A stretch of 64,000 nt of DNA from DASXKD01 sp963707905. GTDB lineage: Bacteria > Actinomycetota > Actinomycetes > Streptosporangiales > Streptosporangiaceae. The notes beneath the pieces are model-generated. The model ran no database searches. It was not told the DNA's origin and saw only the letters and a program-made list of their open reading frames with translations. The number at the start of each line of letters is the position of its first letter. The stretch's first letter is position 1. The stretch is taken from assembly GCA_963707905.1 (NCBI GenBank), contig CAVPSA010000059.1:186001-250000 (forward strand), given 5' to 3'. Positions 33,909-42,665 of this stretch are shown one piece after another. The position numbers were made by a program, and so were the translations under genes.

Positions 33909-36900
33909 CGTGTCCGCGGCGGCGTCATGGCCGAAGGCGTGCCGTTCATCATTGCCATACGGAGCGGCCGCGCTGGCCCGGACCTGCCAGGAATCCGTGG
34001 CTCCTGGCGTCGCGGGAGCGGCCGGACGCCGCTCTTCGGTGAAGCACCGGACCCAGGGAGCTGCCGCCGGTCAGCCTCATCCCGCGGCGGGCGCGTCCTG
34101 GCCAGCCACGGAACCGGTTGCGATGCGTGCCCCGGTGCCGGGGCCGGAGGTTCGGCGCGGGAGCGCGGGCTGTCCCCGGCCGTCGTATCTGCGGCCACGC
34201 TCATGTCCCGGGCGCGGGGTGCCCGTCCGGCCCGGCCGCCGCCCGTGCCCGGCTCCCCGGCCGGGGCCGGCGCACTGCCAGCGGCAGCGACCCCGCTTCG
34301 GTCAGGGGGGTCATCATCCGTGGCCGGTCCTCCGGGCGTGGACAGGGCTGCGCCGCTGGCCTGGCTCCGGCCAGACGTGACGGTTTCGCGCCCGCCGGAG
34401 CCGCTGCCACGAGGCGGCCCTGCGTCCGTGGCAATGCCATCGCTGCTGGGCAGCGCTCCCTTCGCCACGGACCCGCCGCCCGATGCACGGCCACCGTCCG
34501 GTACGGCGCTGCCGTCCCTTGTGGGGCGGGTCTCTGCCGAGGGCCCGACGTCCCGCGTAGACCTGTTGCCAGCCGCGGGCGCACCGCCTGCCACGGGCCT
34601 TCGGGCCGGGGCGGACGCACCGCGTATGGGCGGCTCGCCGTCCGGGGCGGGTCCGCCTGGCCGCCGCCTGCGCCGCCGCCTGCCGCTGCGGGGCCAGTGT
34701 CGGTCGTGGACGCGCTGTGCGCTGCCCGGTGCTGTGTCTGGGGCAGGTGTTCCATGCGCCGGCAGCCCGCCGCGCGGGGCGGGTCCGGCTGCGGCGGTGC
34801 CGCCTGTCGCTGCGGGGCCACTGTCCGTCGTGGTCGCCCTGCGCGCCCCGGGTGCTGTGCCCGGGGCAGGTGCGCCACGACTCGGGGCCGCACCACCCGG
34901 GGCGCGTCCGCCATGGGAGACCCGTCCATCGCCGGCAGCGTGCGCCCCGGCTGGGGCACGCCTGTCTCCGACGGCGCCAGCGGCCGATGCGGGCCCGCTT
35001 TCCGGAGCGAGATCGCTGCCCGCCGCGCGCCCGCTGCCCGCGGCAGGACCGCCGGCCGCCGTGTGACGCTGGTCCGCTGCCGGCCCTTCGCCCGGCTGCG
35101 GACCACCGCCTGTCGCGGGCGCCCGGCCAGCTACGAGCCCGCGGTCCGCCGCGCTGACGCGCCCGGTCATTTCGCCGTCCGTGGCTTGCCTCCCGGCGCC
35201 GGCCGAGTCCCCGTTCGCGGCAGGTGCCCCGCAGGGACTCGGGATGAAGATGCGCTCCCGCCAGATGTCGATCGGCCGGGCCAGCCGCCCCGCGAACAGC
35301 GGAGCCAGCGTGGGCACGGCGCCCGACCCAAACAGCGCCGCCGCGGCATGCGCGGTCGCGCTCTCGTCGGGCCGCCCGGCGGCCAGGCTGAAGGCCGGCA
35401 GGTCGGAGCAGTCGGCGGCGAGGCAGGTGAGCTTGCGTCCCGGGCCGGTCTCGATCAGCAGGTCGGCCTCGGCGGCAGCGCACTCGAGCGCGCGGGCGAA
35501 CAGCACCGGCGAGGTGAGCTGCGTGCAGAGCATGGCCGCGATGTCATCGCCCGCGGTTACCTCGGCCCCGGTGACCGTGGAGATCAGCCGGCGGCCGGGC
35601 GGCCGGAACGAGAACTCCCGTACCAGGTTGCGCATCGGCGCGACCCGGTCGGCCATGGCGGGGGAGTACGGCGCTACGGGCGAGTCGAGCAGCCGGGCCG
35701 GGACCCCCTCCTCGGCCAGCCGTTGCGCAAGGTCGCGCACGGCCGCGGCCGGGCCGGCCAGCACGTGGCACCTGGGCCCGTTGTAGGCCGCGATGACCAG
35801 GCCGCTGTCGGCGCACAGGGCCTCGGACTCCGGTCCGCCGGCATCCACACAGACCAGCGCGGTCGGGTCCGCCGGCGGTGCCGCCAGCAGCGCCGCCCGC
35901 TCGGTGACCAGGCGGGCGGCCTCGGCCTCGCTGAGGCAGCCCGCCCAGACCAGGCCGGTGATCTCGCCGAGCCCGTGGCCGGCCGCCGCCACCGCGGCCA
36001 CCCCGAGCCCGTTCAGCCAGGCCAGCGCGGACAGCGACGCGGCGACGACCGCCGGGTGCACCGCCGGGTCGTAGGCGCCCGCGTCTGTTCCGCACCCCGG
36101 GTGCGGCCCGGGCGGCGGGCTGCCCTCACCGGGGAAAAGCAGCACGACGTGGCCCCGTCCACGGTCGGACATGACGATGCCAGGAGCGGTGACCAGCTTC
36201 CCCTGGTCCAGGCCGGCCAGCAGCGCGATGGCCTCCCTGGCGGCCTGGGCAAGGTTGTCCTGGCTGTCCGCCACCAGGCCGGCCCGCACGCAGTACGGGC
36301 CGGCCGTGGCCCGCCCGTACTGGCAGGCAAGATCGTGCAGTTCCCCGTCGGACAGCCAGGGCGCGAGTTCGGCGATCCGGGCCAGTTCCCTGCCGAGAGC
36401 CTGATGGTCGGGACCGCTGACGGCGAACGTCTCCACCCGCGGGAGATGCGCGAGAACCGCTGCGGGCGGGCGAGCCGGGGTACCACGGGCCGGCGTACCG
36501 GACCGTGACAGATCGCCGTCCGGGGCCTTTCCCCGCCCACCGGCGCGGACCCCCGCACCCGCCATCCCGGCGTGCTCCGGGCTGCCGGTGCTCGCCTCGA
36601 GCAGGGGCAGGTCCGGCGCCCGCCGGCGCCGGCCGTCGCGGGTACGCCGCAGGATCAGGTGAACGCTGGCACCGCCCGGGCCGACCGAGGTGACGCCGGC
36701 CAGCCTGATCCGCTCCAGCCAGGGCTCGGCCGCCCCTGGGGCGCGCAGGCGGGCGTCCTCGCTGGCGATCAGGGGGTGCGGGCGGGCACACCCGGTGGCG
36801 GGCGGGATGATGCCGGCCGCGATCGCCAGGGTGGCCTTGATGAGCCCGGCGGCACCCGCGGCAGCCTTGGTGTGCCCGATGTTGGCCTTGACCGAGCCGA

Positions 36901-38065
36901 GCGCGGCCAGCCGTGGTGACGCCTGGCGGATCTCGGCAAGCGAGGTCAGTTCGGCGAGGTCGCCGGAGGCCGTCCCGGTGCCGTCACCCTCGATCAGCTG
37001 GACGTCCGAGGGGTCCACCCGCGCCCGGTGGTAGGCACGCCGCAGCGCGAGCAGGAGGCTGGCCGAACCGGGTTTGGTCAGCGCCGGGTTGCCGGCCGAA
37101 GACACCCCCCACCCGGCGATCTCGGCATACACCGGCACCCCGGCGGCTCTGGCCTCGGCCGCGCGCATCAGCACGGTGAGCCCGCATCCCTCGCCTGGCA
37201 GGAACCCCGTCGGCCGCGCGTCGAACACCCGCATCTCGCCACTGGCCAGGACGCCGGTCCCGGCCAGTCCGGCGAGTTCGAACGGGTCGAGGCTGATATC
37301 CACGCCCCCGGCGATGGCCGCGTCCAGGTCCCCGGCGGTCAGGGCGGAGCAGGCTGCCGCGATGGCGAGCAGGGAGGAGGAATGCGCCGCGTCCACGGCA
37401 TGACCGCCGCCGCGGAACCCGAAGTGCCCGCAGATCCGGTCGGCGATCGCCCCGGGCAGGCTGCCGGCCAGGGTGTCGTCGCCGATCTCCGGAAACGGGG
37501 CGAGGAACCCGGCGGCGGCGTGCTCGATCACGTCGGCATGCCGTTCCGGCGGCACCTCCCCGGCGGCCAGCGCGGCGCGCAGCACCCGGCGCACGTAGGG
37601 CCAGCGGGTCCGCAGCGCGGTGGCCCGTGACACCTCGCCGGTCAGCGTGTTTCCGATGATCACCCCGGTCCGGTCCCTGGCGAGGCCCTGGCCGCCGGGG
37701 AACCCGCCGTCAGCCAGGGCCCGGGCGGCCGTCTCAAGAGCCAGCCAGTGCGCCGGATCCGCGGCCTGGTAGGCGGCCTGGGTGACACCGTAGGCGGCCC
37801 GGTCGAAGCGCCAGCCTTCCAGCAGCGCGGCCCGCGCCGAGCCGAAGGCGCCCGGGGCCAGGCCGCTCGGGCTGTGGAAGCCGGGCTCGCCGTCGCCGTA
37901 CTCGGATACGTCCAGCCGGGCCGGCGGCAGCCTGCGGAACGCCCGGCGCCCGGTGAGGACCAGTTCGAGGAACTCGGCCGGCCCGGTGGCGTCGGGAAAG
38001 CGGCAGGCCATGCCGACGATGGCGATCGGCTCGGCGGGGGTTTGGTGCGCGGGGTTCTCGGTCAT
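33791..38065 (-). CDS. N-terminal half of a degenerate enediyne-type polyketide synthase (KS-AT plus low-complexity linker)
   Basis: 1424-residue frame; real homology covers about 1-865. The ketosynthase (1-470) closely follows enediyne PksE sequences: GRRAFRRLPPARL, HWLALETAARALADGGFP, RTGVIIGNTLTGEVSRA, RWPYVRRVLRAAL and IAGGVDISLDPFELAG. Catalytic residues are altered: Cys is His228 (VDAAHSSSL) and the first His is Asp361 (EGDGTGTASGD); His398 (NIGHTKAAAG) is kept. The acyltransferase (about 635-865) has Gly698 for the Ser nucleophile (AGHGLGE) and Tyr800 for the catalytic His. Where PksE has its carrier domain there are about 480 Ala/Gly/Pro-rich residues; no carrier Ser motif was found in any frame. 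The last 60-90 residues are out of register with the KR-DH part. The ATG at 38065 has only a weak upstream GGAAAGG. Confidence 0.82.
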   Translation of the reverse strand: MTENPAHQTPAEPIAIVGMACRFPDATGPAEFLELVLTGRRAFRRLPPARLDVSEYGDGEPGFHSPSGLAPGAFGSARAALLEGWRFDRAAYGVTQAAYQAADPAHWLALETAARALADGGFPGGQGLARDRTGVIIGNTLTGEVSRATALRTRWPYVRRVLRAALAAGEVPPERHADVIEHAAAGFLAPFPEIGDDTLAGSLPGAIADRICGHFGFRGGGHAVDAAHSSSLLAIAAACSALTAGDLDAAIAGGVDISLDPFELAGLAGTGVLASGEMRVFDARPTGFLPGEGCGLTVLMRAAEARAAGVPVYAEIAGWGVSSAGNPALTKPGSASLLLALRRAYHRARVDPSDVQLIEGDGTGTASGDLAELTSLAEIRQASPRLAALGSVKANIGHTKAAAGAAGLIKATLAIAAGIIPPATGCARPHPLIASEDARLRAPGAAEPWLERIRLAGVTSVGPGGASVHLILRRTRDGRRRRAPDLPLLEASTGSPEHAGMAGAGVRAGGRGKAPDGDLSRSGTPARGTPARPPAAVLAHLPRVETFAVSGPDHQALGRELARIAELAPWLSDGELHDLACQYGRATAGPYCVRAGLVADSQDNLAQAAREAIALLAGLDQGKLVTAPGIVMSDRGRGHVVLLFPGEGSPPPGPHPGCGTDAGAYDPAVHPAVVAASLSALAWLNGLGVAAVAAAGHGLGEITGLVWAGCLSEAEAARLVTERAALLAAPPADPTALVCVDAGGPESEALCADSGLVIAAYNGPRCHVLAGPAAAVRDLAQRLAEEGVPARLLDSPVAPYSPAMADRVAPMRNLVREFSFRPPGRRLISTVTGAEVTAGDDIAAMLCTQLTSPVLFARALECAAAEADLLIETGPGRKLTCLAADCSDLPAFSLAAGRPDESATAHAAAALFGSGAVPTLAPLFAGRLARPIDIWRERIFIPSPCGAPAANGDSAGAGRQATDGEMTGRVSAADRGLVAGRAPATGGGPQPGEGPAADQRHTAAGGPAAGSGRAAGSDLAPESGPASAAGAVGDRRAPAGAHAAGDGRVSHGGRAPGGAAPSRGAPAPGTAPGARRATTTDSGPAATGGTAAAGPAPRGGLPAHGTPAPDTAPGSAQRVHDRHWPRSGRRRRRRRPGGPAPDGEPPIRGASAPARRPVAGGAPAAGNRSTRDVGPSAETRPTRDGSAVPDGGRASGGGSVAKGALPSSDGIATDAGPPRGSGSGGRETVTSGRSQASGAALSTPGGPATDDDPPDRSGVAAAGSAPAPAGEPGTGGGRAGRAPRARDMSVAADTTAGDSPRSRAEPPAPAPGHASQPVPWLARTRPPRDEADRRQLPGSGASPKSGVRPLPRRQEPRIPGRSGPARPLRMAMMNGTPSAMTPPRTRCLPCSATPRSLPRAPACSARPGTRCVPGGSSRSCRGPG
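34677..34924 (-). repeat. Diverged 124-bp tandem duplication in the PKS linker
   Basis: About 76 bp beginning at 34677 (CGCCTGCCGCTGCGGGGCCA on the plus strand) recur at 34801 (CGCCTGTCGCTGCGGGGCCA) with scattered substitutions. Flanks also resemble each other. The 124-bp period is not a multiple of three, so the two copies are read in different frames: TTTDSGPAATGG in one, HDRHWPRSGRR in the other. Confidence 0.75.
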
Positions 38066-38431
38066 GAGCAGTGCCCGGTCGCGCCTTTCCGCGCCGTCGA
38101 GGGATCCCGCGCCGTCATGGCTTCCCGCGTCCCATACCGGACGGCTGGAAAAGGCCTCCTGCGTCCATCACTCCCCCGAATAAGGACCGTAACTAACCAA
38201 ACGTGGTGCCATGGCGGGGATTCCCACCCGACGGCGGCGACGCAGGCGCGCTCCATTATGCACTCGGCATCGGTGCAACCCGTGCTGATGGGATGACCTG
38301 CGCACCCGATGTCGGGACCCCCGTCGCGCCTGATGGCGGGAATGAAGTTATTCGGGCGCGGCGCCGCAGGTCAAGGCGGAACGCGGGACGCGGTGTTTTG
38401 TATTTTTGCGCACACTTTAGAACGGTTTCTG
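38066..38431. other. Intergenic region upstream of the polyketide synthase
   Basis: 366 bases with no supported gene. It should hold the PKS promoter; AT-richer stretches occur at about 38177-38200 and 38395-38435. The second (GTTTTGTATTTTTGCGCACA) is the most AT-rich segment in this part of the window and lies just past the mgsA stop. No clear promoter pair or terminator was identified. Confidence 0.35.
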
Positions 38432-38869
38432 CTAGGTCGCCGGCCCGTGCTCCACCGCATAAGAGTTCATCAATGGCGACGAGATAAGGAAATCTGCGGT
38501 CGCCCGGTTGCACGCGACAGGAATGTTCCACAGCACCGCCACCCGCAGCAGTGCCTTGACGTCGTGGTCGTGCGGGTGCGGCTCCATCGGGTCCCAGAAG
38601 AAGATGAGCAGGTCGATCGCCCCGTCCGCGATGCGGGCACCGATCTGCTGGTCCCCGCCGAGCGGGCCGCTGCGGAAGCGCGTCACCGGCAGGCCGAGTT
38701 CCTCGCTGAGCATCTGCCCGGTGGTCCCTGTCGCGTAAAGCTCGTGACAGGCGAGCAGGTCACGGTTGAACTCGGCCCACTCCCGCATGTCCCGCTTGCG
38801 GCCGTCATGCGCAACGAGCGCGATACGGCGCTGCTGCCCGGGCCCGAAGTAACTTTCGTCGGTCGTCAC
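38432..38869 (-). CDS. mgsA: Methylglyoxal synthase
   Basis: 145-aa enzyme converting dihydroxyacetone phosphate to methylglyoxal plus phosphate, a bypass of lower glycolysis. Diagnostic blocks: ALVAHDGRKRDMREWAEFN with the catalytic Asp, YATGTTGQML phosphate loop, FRSGPLGGDQQIGA, DLLIFFWDPMEPHPHDHDVKALLR and NIPVACNRATADFLISS. I prefer GTG 38869 (VTTDESYFGPGQQRRIALVAHDG), with GGGG 5-8 nt upstream, to the ATG at 38911, whose extra 14 residues are not family-like. It stands alone between the PKS region and divergent leuS. Confidence 0.93.
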   Translation of the reverse strand: MTTDESYFGPGQQRRIALVAHDGRKRDMREWAEFNRDLLACHELYATGTTGQMLSEELGLPVTRFRSGPLGGDQQIGARIADGAIDLLIFFWDPMEPHPHDHDVKALLRVAVLWNIPVACNRATADFLISSPLMNSYAVEHGPAT

Positions 38870-39013
38870 GTTGCCCCAGCATGCATGGCCGATGTTGCGG
38901 CAATGGCACACGCGGGTTAGCGCCCTGTGTCAGGACCGTGGACATCTCGCCGGGCAGCGCCCGGGAGAGGCGCCCTGGCGGCAACGCGCATGCGGGGAGG
39001 TGGCCGGTTTTGC

Positions 39014-39019
39014 TACCCT
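39014..39019 (+). promoter_or_regulatory. Probable -10 element of the leuS leader
   Basis: TACCCT ends 6 nt before the leader ATG at 39026, so the transcript would begin at the AUG, as inferred for the trpS leader. The -35 region is not recognisable. Confidence 0.4.
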
Positions 39020-39025
39020 GAAGGC

Positions 39026-39055
39026 ATGCGTTCCGCTCGGCTGCTCCTTACCTAG
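39026..39055 (+). CDS. leuS leader peptide with three consecutive Leu codons
   Basis: A nine-residue frame, MRSARLLLT followed by TAG. The run CTG CTC CTT just before the stop and before two hairpins suggests leucine-sensing attenuation of leuS: ribosome stalling when charged tRNA-Leu is short. There is no Shine-Dalgarno; translation is probably leaderless. Confidence 0.75.
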   Translation: MRSARLLLT

Positions 39056-39110
39056 CCGCGCCGACTGTCCATCGTTGGCGCGGCTGCCCCTCGTGACCGG
39101 GGGGCTTTTT
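39054..39110 (+). terminator. leuS attenuator: anti-/pre-hairpin and U-tract terminator
   Basis: AGCCGCGCC (39054-39062) pairs with GGCGCGGCT (39077-39085), overlapping the leader stop codon. Directly after, GCCCC (39086-39090) can pair with GGGGC (39101-39105), followed by TTTTT (39106-39110). The second hairpin with its U-tract is the terminator; the first covers the end of the leader. Ribosome position on the Leu codons could therefore decide the fold, though an explicit antiterminator pairing is less obvious than at trpS. Confidence 0.7.
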
Positions 39111-39150
39111 AGTTGCCGGAGCAGGACCGACTCACGGGTGAGGAAAAGTC

Positions 39151-41634
39151 ATGAGAGCCGCCGATAGTGCCGAGCGGGCACAGCAGCACTACGATCCGCG
39201 CGCAGTCCAGGAGAAGTGGCAGACACGCTGGGCAGCAATGGACCTGTTCCGGGCGAGCGACGACCCGGACGATCCCAGGCCGCGCACCTATCTGCTGGAC
39301 ATGTTCCCCTACCCCTCCGGGGACCTGCACATGGGGCACGCGGAGGCGTACGCGATCGCGGACGCGATAGCGCGCTACTACTTCCAGCGCGGGCACAACG
39401 TCCTGCACCCCATTGGCTGGGATGCCTTCGGGCTGCCCGCGGAAAACGCCGCGATCAGGAAGAACTCCCATCCAGCCGACTGGACATACGCGAACATCGA
39501 GGTACAGGCTGCCTCGTTCCGCCGGTACGCGGTGTCGTTCGACTGGTCGCGGCGGCTGCAGACCTGTGACCCGGAGTACTACCGGTGGAACCAGTGGCTG
39601 TTCCTGCGCTTCTACGAGCGTGGCCTGGCCTACCGCAAGGACGGTTACGTCAACTGGTGCCCGGTGGACCAGACCGTGCTGGCCAACGAGCAGGTGATCG
39701 ACGGCAAGTGCGAGCGGTGCGGGTCCGAGGTCATCAGGCGGCTGCTGACCCAGTGGTACTTCAAGATCACCGAGTATGCGGACCGGCTGCTGGCCGACAT
39801 GGAGCCACTGGCCGGCAGGTGGCCCGACCGGGTGCTGCTGATGCAGCGCAACTGGATCGGCAGGTCCGAAGGGGCCGAGATCGAGTTCCCCATCGAGGGC
39901 AGGGATGAGCCGGTCACGGTCTTCACCACCCGCCCGGACACGCTGTACGGTGCCACGTTCTTCGTCATCGCGGCCGACTCGCCGCTGGCGGCGGAGGTGT
40001 GCGCACCCGAGCAGCGTGCGGCGCTGGAGGAGTACCTGACCCAGGTACGCAAGCTGACCGACATCGAGCGGCAGTCGGCCGACCGGCCGAAGACCGGTGT
40101 CTTCCTGGGCAAGCACGCGATCAACCCGGTGAACGGTGAGCGCATCCCGGTCTGGGCCGCGGACTACGTGCTGCCCGACTACGGCACCGGGGCGATCATG
40201 GCCGTGCCCGCGCACGACCAGCGTGACCTGGACTTCGCCCGCGCCTACGGGCTGCCGGTAGTGCCGGTGGTGGACACCGGCGGGGCGGACCCCGCGGAAA
40301 CCGGCGTCGCGACCTCTGGCGACGGGAGGCTGATGAACTCCGGGCCGATCAACGGCCTGGACAAGGCCGCTGCCATCGCCACGATCACCGAGATCCTGGC
40401 CGGGCAGGGCAAGGGCCGCGCGGCGGTCAACTTCCGGCTGCGCGACTGGCTGGTGTCCAGGCAGCGGTTCTGGGGCACGCCCATTCCGATCGTCTACTGC
40501 GAGGGCTGTGGCGAGGTCCCCGTCCCCGACGAGCAACTGCCCGTGGTCCTGCCGGACCTGCGCGGCCAGGATCTGGCCCCGCGCGGCGTCTCGCCGCTGG
40601 CGGCGGCATCCGACTGGGTCAACACCGAGTGCCCCAAGTGCGGCGGGCCCGCCAAGCGGGACACCGACACCATGGACACCTTCGTGGACTCGTCCTGGTA
40701 CTTCCTGCGGTACTGCTCGCCCAGGTATGAGCACGGCCCGTTCGATGTGGAGGCGGTGCGCCGCTGGGCGCCCGTGGACCTGTACGTCGGTGGTGTCGAG
40801 CACGCGATCCTGCACCTGCTGTACTCGCGTTTCTTCATCAAGATCCTGTTCGACATGGGCATGATCGACTTCACCGAGCCGTTCACCGCGCTGATCAACC
40901 AGGGCCAGGTGATCAACCGCGGCCGGTCGATGTCCAAGTCCCTGGGCAACGGCGTGGACCTGGCCGAGCAACTGGCCGCACACGGGGTCGACGCCATCAG
41001 GCTGACGATGATCTTCGCCAGCCCGCCTGAGGATGACATCGACTGGGCGGATGTGAACCCGGAGGCATCCGCCAAGTTCCTGGGCCGCGTCTGGCGCGTG
41101 GCAGCGGACGTGGGTGCGGCTGCCCCGGCCGCCGGGCCCGGGGACGAGGCGCTGCGCAAGTTCACGCACCGGACGATCGACGAGGTCACCCGGCTGTTGG
41201 AGAACTCACGGCTGAACGTCGCGGTGGCCCGGCTGATGGAGCTGACCAGCGCGGCCAGGCGCGCCATCGACTCCGGCGCCGGGGCTGGCGACCCTGCGGT
41301 CCGGGAGGCCGCGAGCACGCTGGCCATCCTGCTGTCGGTATTCGCGCCCTACACGGCCGAAGAGGCGTGGGAACTGCTGGGCCAGGAGCCCTCGGTCGCG
41401 CTGGCCGGCTGGCCGGTGGCCGACCAGGCGCTGCTGGTCGAGGACACGGTGACCTGTGTGGTGCAAGTGGCCGGCAAGGTCCGCGACCGGCTGGAGGTCC
41501 CGCCGGACATCAGCGAGGACGACCTGCGCGAACTGGCACTGGCCGCGCCGGGAGTGACCCGGACGCTGGCCGGTGGGGGAGTGCGCAAGGTCGTCGTGGT
41601 GCCGCCGAAGCTGGTCAACATAGTGCCTGCGTGA
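39151..41634 (+). CDS. leuS: Leucyl-tRNA synthetase
   Basis: 827-aa class Ia synthetase. Order of motifs: YLLDMFPYPSGDLHMGHAEAY with the HIGH-type HMGH; zinc-binding CPVDQTVLANEQVIDGKCERCG; the CP1 editing domain with FTTRPDTLYGATFFVIA and the conserved editing Asp in HDQRDLDFA; LVSRQRFWGTPIPIVYCEGCG; the catalytic-core WYFLRYCSP and GVEHAILHLLYSRFF; KMSKS as RSMSKSLGNGV; anticodon-binding helices; and the C-terminal domain VCVVQVAGKVRDRLEVP. The length is normal. GAGG lies 9 nt upstream of ATG 39151. Preceded by its own leader peptide and attenuator. Confidence 0.97.
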   Translation: MRAADSAERAQQHYDPRAVQEKWQTRWAAMDLFRASDDPDDPRPRTYLLDMFPYPSGDLHMGHAEAYAIADAIARYYFQRGHNVLHPIGWDAFGLPAENAAIRKNSHPADWTYANIEVQAASFRRYAVSFDWSRRLQTCDPEYYRWNQWLFLRFYERGLAYRKDGYVNWCPVDQTVLANEQVIDGKCERCGSEVIRRLLTQWYFKITEYADRLLADMEPLAGRWPDRVLLMQRNWIGRSEGAEIEFPIEGRDEPVTVFTTRPDTLYGATFFVIAADSPLAAEVCAPEQRAALEEYLTQVRKLTDIERQSADRPKTGVFLGKHAINPVNGERIPVWAADYVLPDYGTGAIMAVPAHDQRDLDFARAYGLPVVPVVDTGGADPAETGVATSGDGRLMNSGPINGLDKAAAIATITEILAGQGKGRAAVNFRLRDWLVSRQRFWGTPIPIVYCEGCGEVPVPDEQLPVVLPDLRGQDLAPRGVSPLAAASDWVNTECPKCGGPAKRDTDTMDTFVDSSWYFLRYCSPRYEHGPFDVEAVRRWAPVDLYVGGVEHAILHLLYSRFFIKILFDMGMIDFTEPFTALINQGQVINRGRSMSKSLGNGVDLAEQLAAHGVDAIRLTMIFASPPEDDIDWADVNPEASAKFLGRVWRVAADVGAAAPAAGPGDEALRKFTHRTIDEVTRLLENSRLNVAVARLMELTSAARRAIDSGAGAGDPAVREAASTLAILLSVFAPYTAEEAWELLGQEPSVALAGWPVADQALLVEDTVTCVVQVAGKVRDRLEVPPDISEDDLRELALAAPGVTRTLAGGGVRKVVVVPPKLVNIVPA

Positions 41635-41703
41635 GGGTTTGGCCTTTGCCCGAACGGGGGGCCTGGCAGCCTGGCTCGACGCCTGGCTGCCAGGCCCGGC
41701 GTG

Positions 41704-41780
41704 TGGGGTTTCCGGGGGCTCGGCCCCCGGGCTAGCACCAGGCGGCTGAGCTTGGCGAAGACGACCGGAGGTCGTCGAGC
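41704..41780 (+). repeat. Dispersed GC-rich repeat, copy B
   Basis: GGGGTTTCCGGGGGCTCGGC, then CCCCGGGCTAGCACCAG and a tail with GGCGAAGACGACCGGAGGTC and CGAGCA. It matches the repeat at 13272-13347 in order and spacing of parts, and lies between convergent leuS and lexA, where the hairpin can serve as a terminator. Confidence 0.6.
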
Positions 41781-41792
41781 ACACCTATCCGC

Positions 41793-42602
41793 TCAGACCC
41801 GCCTGAGTACGGCGACGATTTTGCCTAGGACGGTGGCGTCGTCGCCGGGGATCGGGGTGTAGGCCGGGTTGTGCGGCATCAGCCAGACATGGCCGTCTGC
41901 CCGCTTGAACGTCTTGACGGTGGCCTCACCGTCGATCATGGCCGCGACGATGTCCCCGCTGTCCGCGTCCGGCTGCTGGCGGACCACGACCCAGTCGCCG
42001 TCGGCGATCGCGGCGTTGATCATGGAGTCACCAACGACATTCAGCAGGAACAGGGTTCCGTTGCCGACCAGTTGCTTGGGCAGCGGGAAGATGTCCTCGA
42101 TGGCCTCCTCGGCCAGGATCGGGCCACCGGCGGCGATGCGGCCGATCAGCGGCACGTACGCGGCATCCTGCGAGGCGATATCGAGAGCGGCGGCCTCCTC
42201 CGGCTCCTCGGCCTCCGGGCGGACGGCCGGGTGCCCGGGCAGGCGCACTTCTACCGTGCGCGGACGGCCGGCGTCCCGGCGCAGGTAGCCCTTGCTCTGC
42301 AGGGTCGACAACTGGTACGAGACGCTGGAGGTGCTGGTCAGGCCGACCGCCTCGCCGATCTCCCGCATCGAAGGGGGATAGCCGCGCCGCTGCACCGAGT
42401 CCCTGATGACCTGCAGGACCTTCCGCTGCCGCCAGGTGAGCACATGGTTGGGGTCAGGGTGCTCGGGCACCTCGGCCACGACAAGGGGAACGGATCCCTT
42501 GGGCTTGCGTCCCGGCCTGCCTTTAGGCCTGTCACCGTGCGCAGTGCTGGTGCGGTTCCCGGGCGGAGCGCCGGACGTGTCGCCTTCCACGCTGCGGCCC
42601 AT
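41793..42602 (-). CDS. lexA: LexA, SOS-response repressor and self-cleaving protease
   Basis: 269-aa LexA. About 40 extra N-terminal residues precede the winged-helix domain (LTWRQRKVLQVIRDSVQRRGYPPSMREIGEAVGLTSTSSVSYQLSTLQSKGYL). The C-terminal S24 peptidase domain has the Ala-Gly cleavage site in RIAAGGP, catalytic Ser in VVGDSMINAAI and Lys in GEATVKTFKR. GGAGG is 7 nt upstream of the ATG. RecA-stimulated self-cleavage should derepress genes with LexA boxes, including lexA itself (box at 42666-42681) and the divergent LysM gene (box at 42754-42769). Confidence 0.97.
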   Translation of the reverse strand: MGRSVEGDTSGAPPGNRTSTAHGDRPKGRPGRKPKGSVPLVVAEVPEHPDPNHVLTWRQRKVLQVIRDSVQRRGYPPSMREIGEAVGLTSTSSVSYQLSTLQSKGYLRRDAGRPRTVEVRLPGHPAVRPEAEEPEEAAALDIASQDAAYVPLIGRIAAGGPILAEEAIEDIFPLPKQLVGNGTLFLLNVVGDSMINAAIADGDWVVVRQQPDADSGDIVAAMIDGEATVKTFKRADGHVWLMPHNPAYTPIPGDDATVLGKIVAVLRRV

Positions 42603-42665
42603 GTGCTCACCTCCGGATTGTGTGCCTGATTTCAGTGCCGACGTTAGCCCCTGCCGCGCTAGACA

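Noticed and set aside
37370..37420. Decarboxylating ketosynthase (KSQ) for the PKS
   Set aside because: KSQ domains have Gln at the Cys position; here it is His and one active-site His is also changed, so this known variant does not apply.
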